Shown here piece by piece: positions 15,037-15,334 of a stretch of DNA of 15,334 bases. The translations under genes were made by a program, and so were the position numbers. This DNA is from Phycisphaeraceae bacterium (GTDB taxonomy: Bacteria > Planctomycetota > Phycisphaerae > Phycisphaerales > Phycisphaeraceae): positions 1 through 15,334 of the forward strand of contig JAESSU010000505.1 of assembly GCA_016763955.1 (NCBI GenBank). Reading direction: 5' to 3'. Position 1 is the stretch's first letter. Every line of letters begins with the position of its first letter. Below the pieces are notes generated by a model. That model had not been told where the DNA came from. It ran no database searches and saw only the letters and a list, made by a program, of their open reading frames with translations.

Positions 15037-15308
15037 TTAAGATGACAATCATACTAAATTAGACTAATAGATCATGAAAAAAACGTTTAATTATTTAAAA
15101 TAGCACCTATTACAACCAAAAAATGGACCTATGTCTCACGTTTTTCGGCATGTAAGAAACATCAGGACAAATCGTCCAAGGGCAGGGCAAACGCATGTAC
15201 CCTCTGAATTAACGAGCTAGGCAGTGTCAGCCCGTTTTTGCCCCTCGGTCAACTGTTAAATTCGTTTACAAAGTATTTATGGCGCAACATTTTGGCCTGC
15301 GGTCAATT

Positions 15309-15327
15309 CCGTGTTGACACAACACGG
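15309..15327. promoter_or_regulatory. perfect palindrome overlapping a TTGACA hexamer
   Basis: CCGTGTTG and CAACACGG form a perfect 8-bp inverted repeat around ACA. A consensus -35 hexamer TTGACA (15314-15319) lies inside it, reading rightward. The matching -10 would fall just past the window edge, so the arrangement suggests an operator over the promoter of a plus-strand gene outside the window. Confidence 0.4.
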
Positions 15328-15334
15328 CTCGCCA

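Larger units (their letters stand above)
14984..15334. other. intergenic region to the right edge, no gene recognised
   Basis: This 351-base stretch lies upstream of the isomerase gene and probably also holds the control region of a gene beyond the edge. It holds two perfect inverted repeats (15020-15036 and 15309-15327), listed separately, a minus-strand TATGAT at 15048-15053, and only a nine-codon ATG frame starting near 15074. No RNA gene was recognised. Confidence 0.5.

Noticed and set aside
14984..15052. Extension of the isomerase by 23 residues
   Set aside because: ATG 14983 has a good AAGGA and matches the family start. The extension covers the palindromic operator candidate.
15074..15103. 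Nine-codon ATG frame in the right intergenic region
   Set aside because: It is too short, with A/T-run composition and no ribosome site.

Overview
This window looks like bacterial chromosome from a member of the Planctomycetota, perhaps a Phycisphaerae-like lineage of moderate GC content (mid-40s percent by eye). The main argument is the gene pair at 9871-13439. It is a secreted DUF1549/DUF1553 protein (PSCyt2/PSD1 family, with a CAQCH motif) followed by a DUF1501 protein with a twin-arginine-type leader, an arrangement expanded in planctomycetes and their PVC relatives. No rRNA, tRNA, CRISPR array, transposase or phage gene was recognised.

Left region (1-6067): surface-glycan genes and a regulator. 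On the minus strand an O-antigen ligase/polymerase-like membrane protein is followed by an exported metallophosphoesterase fused to a five-helix membrane domain, and then by an RmlC-type cupin epimerase that runs off the left edge. The last two overlap by 4 bases (GTGA). A plus-strand membrane protein of unknown function (3933-4646) converges on, and overlaps, a glucose-1-phosphate thymidylyltransferase (RfbA/RmlA). RfbA makes dTDP-glucose and an RmlC-like epimerase would act later in the same dTDP-sugar pathway. The glycosyltransferases and RmlB/RmlD are not here. A FixJ-type response regulator without an adjacent kinase lies upstream of rfbA.

Middle region (6068-9870): a membrane-anchored OB-fold protein (minus) is divergent from holB, the clamp-loader delta-prime subunit (plus). 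After holB comes a degenerate inverted-repeat element with a 16-bp direct repeat, then a strong bidirectional terminator. A small MscS-type mechanosensitive channel gene (minus) follows, broken by an in-frame TGA where Trp is expected and by a 1-nt frameshift.

Right region (9871-15334): the DUF1549/DUF1553 gene has a frameshift at an A6 tract. The DUF1501 gene follows, and its Shine-Dalgarno sequence is enclosed in an 8-bp hairpin. Next come a small exported cytochrome b562-like four-helix protein and a clear terminator. A sugar phosphate isomerase/epimerase reads on the minus strand with a palindromic operator candidate just upstream. The last 350 bases hold no recognisable gene but carry a second palindrome overlapping a perfect TTGACA, perhaps the control region of a gene beyond the right edge.

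The two most distinctive items are the metallophosphoesterase-membrane fusion with several altered metal-ligand motifs, and the secreted PSD1/DUF1501/b562-like cluster with its hairpin-masked start. The three reading-frame lesions in mscS and the PSD1 gene could be true decay or sequence errors; the sequence alone cannot decide.
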